From positions 1-32,887 of IMG/VR virus record IMGVR_UViG_3300027749_000328: a stretch of DNA of 32,887 nucleotides, one strand, 5' to 3'. This document shows positions 31,458-32,887 of the stretch, piece after piece. The notes below the pieces were generated by a model. It saw only the letters and a program-made list of their open reading frames with translations. It had not been told where the DNA came from and searched no databases. This stretch comes from a virus. The stretch's first letter is position 1. Every line of letters starts with the position of its first letter. Made by a program: the position numbers and the translations under genes.

Positions 31458-32887
31458 TATACACTTTATACAATTAGCAGATTACCAAGCACCTAAAATC
31501 ACTGAAAATAAACGTGATGAATGGGTTGATTTTGGTGATAATAATGATTACTATCAGTTTTTAATTGACAGATATAACGGAAGTACTACAAATAATGCAG
31601 TAATAAATAATATTACTAAACTTATTTATGGAAAAGGATTGACTGCTAACGATGCAAATCGTAAACCTAATGAGTTTGCACAAATGAAAATGTTGTTTTC
31701 TAAAGATACTATTAGAAAAATAACAAAGGATTTAAAATTATTAGGTGAGTTTAATCTGCAGTTAATCTACAATGAAAAGAAAGATAAGATTGTAAGAGTT
31801 GAACATTTACCTACTAATTTAGTTAGAAGTGAAAAATGTAATAAAGATGGAGTTGTAGAAGCGATTTATTATTCAGATAATTGGGAAGATATTAAGAAAT
31901 TCCCACCTAAAAGAATTTCTTTATTTGGCTACGGAAGTAAGACAGAAAAACTCGAGATTTTGCGGGTGGGCAATTATACAATAGGTCAAAAGTATTATTC
32001 TAATGTTGATTATATTGGTGGAGTAAGTTACGCAGCTTTAGAAGAAGAAATATCTAACTATTTGATTAACGAAGTTCAAAACGGATTTTCAGGTACAAAA
32101 ATAGTTAATTTTAATAATGGAGTTCCAACAGAGGAACAACAATCTATTATTCAATCTAAAGTTAAATCTACTTTAACAGGAAGCAAAGGTAAAAAGGTAA
32201 TAGTTGCATTTAATTCGGATGAAACTAAAAAAACTACTGTAGATGATATTCCATTAAACGATGCACCTGAACATTACAAATATTTATCCGATGAATGTTT
32301 GGCTAAAATAATGTTATCGCATAATGTAACAAGTCCTTTACTTTTTGGAATTGCAACATCAACAGGATTTAGTGCTAATGCAGATGAGTTAAAAAATAGT
32401 TATATTCTTTTTGAAAATATGGTTATTAGACCATTTCAAGAGTTAATTTGTGATGGGTTAGATAAAGTGTTAGCTTTTAATGAAATTAGCTTGGATTTAG
32501 CGTTTAAACAACTTCAACCGCTTGATATAGATGGTGAATTAACTAAAGCATTAGATACACCAACACAAATGAGTTCACATACTTGTTTAAGCAAAGATTT
32601 AACTGATGAAGATGGAAATAATATACTTGAATTATTAAAAGGTGAAAGTATAGATGATGAATGGGAGCTTGTTGATAAAAGAGAATATTCAGATAGCAAT
32701 ATTTCTATTGATGAATGGGCAAATTCTAAAATAAAAAATAAAGAAAATATACTACAAAAATTTGCTGGAGTTATAAAATCTTCACCAAGTGCAAAAAGTT
32801 CATTAGATAAAGGAAATTATAAAGTACGTTATGAATATTTTGAGAAGTATTCAAGTGGAAATTCAAGAGATTTTTGTAAACAAATGA
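31450..32887 (+). CDS. Portal protein, second copy, truncated by window end
   Basis: About 479 codons are present and the reading frame is open to the end of the window. It parallels 360-1797. Amino-acid differences cluster in one short stretch (first copy KKFVPKRLPLFGYGAKGDK, second KKFPPKRISLFGYGSKTEK) and are sparse elsewhere. The last third is almost identical in DNA. It is intact as far as seen, so either a real second portal allele or a strain variant joined in assembly. Confidence 0.8.
   Translation, partial: MSNIHFIQLADYQAPKITENKRDEWVDFGDNNDYYQFLIDRYNGSTTNNAVINNITKLIYGKGLTANDANRKPNEFAQMKMLFSKDTIRKITKDLKLLGEFNLQLIYNEKKDKIVRVEHLPTNLVRSEKCNKDGVVEAIYYSDNWEDIKKFPPKRISLFGYGSKTEKLEILRVGNYTIGQKYYSNVDYIGGVSYAALEEEISNYLINEVQNGFSGTKIVNFNNGVPTEEQQSIIQSKVKSTLTGSKGKKVIVAFNSDETKKTTVDDIPLNDAPEHYKYLSDECLAKIMLSHNVTSPLLFGIATSTGFSANADELKNSYILFENMVIRPFQELICDGLDKVLAFNEISLDLAFKQLQPLDIDGELTKALDTPTQMSSHTCLSKDLTDEDGNNILELLKGESIDDEWELVDKREYSDSNISIDEWANSKIKNKENILQKFAGVIKSSPSAKSSLDKGNYKVRYEYFEKYSSGNSRDFCKQM

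Larger units (their letters stand above)
31091..32887 (+). repeat. Diverged second copy of positions 1-1797
   Basis: The last 1797 bases align with the first 1797 at a fixed offset of 31090 without any indel. Most differences are synonymous. Divergence is uneven: around 31880-31990 it is high, while the last 367 bases show only six mismatches by eye and the final ~127 none. The window thus covers one full genome plus a variant of its start. It is not an exact terminal repeat. Confidence 0.9.

Noticed and set aside
1-32887. Exact direct terminal repeat at the genome ends
   Set aside because: The copies differ at many bases and the window ends inside a gene, so this is a diverged overlap, not a packaged terminal repeat.
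1-32887. tRNA genes and CRISPR arrays
   Set aside because: I found no cloverleaf-like sequence with conserved arms and no regularly spaced repeat-spacer series by eye.

Overview
The window is a tightly packed, AT-rich (about 30% GC by eye) phage genome with every convincing gene on the + strand. It looks like a siphovirus (long, non-contractile tail) of a Bacteroidetes, most likely Flavobacteriia, host. The grounds are promoters of the Bacteroidetes type (TTTG, 19 bases, TATATTTG), A-rich translation starts without clear Shine-Dalgarno sequences, and proteins resembling Bacteroidetes phage families: a BT4734/VirE-N-type primase-helicase, a DUF5675-like protein and an XkdF-like protease. I see no integrase, lysogeny repressor, DNA polymerase, tRNA or CRISPR array.

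Layout: 1-2632 holds a small unknown gene, the portal (with an unusual C-terminal domain) and a head-tail adaptor. 2641-6693 holds tail fibre and receptor-binding genes, including a discoidin-like (F5/8 C) domain. 6697-8792 holds two small holin-like membrane proteins, a DUF5675-like lysis candidate and a metallophosphoesterase, closed by a terminator. 8970-12073 is the early region of very small genes plus a putative SSB. 12074-12414 is a non-coding control region with repeats. 12415-17319 is the replication and nuclease block (primase-helicase, SF2 helicase, VRR-NUC, HTH). 17321-20981 holds cysteine-rich proteins, a sigma-like factor, a HAD-like protein and the terminase. 21018-28087 holds tail genes from the frameshifted assembly chaperone to the tape measure. 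28145-31023 holds protease, putative scaffold, major capsid and tail tube. 31091-32887 repeats positions 1-1797 without indels but with many, mostly synonymous, differences. The window is therefore one full genome of about 31,090 bp that runs into a second, diverged copy of its own start. That suggests a circular or circularly permuted map assembled from a mixed population.

Two regulatory systems deserve attention. First, three early leaders (about 10385-10483, 11278-11344, 12320-12414) each lie just after a promoter-like element, and each holds two complementary pairs in interleaved order (a-b-a'-b'), the topology of an RNA pseudoknot. The middle one precedes the putative SSB gene and has near-ideal H-type geometry, like the autoregulatory pseudoknot of T4 gene 32. 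Second, the 11-mer ACGTTATATAA occurs exactly two bases before the ATG of the first gene of each late block (23, 17675, 21018, 28145, 31113), and the phage encodes its own sigma-like protein. Five copies of AGTACAC lie upstream of the primase-helicase and could be operator or origin sites.
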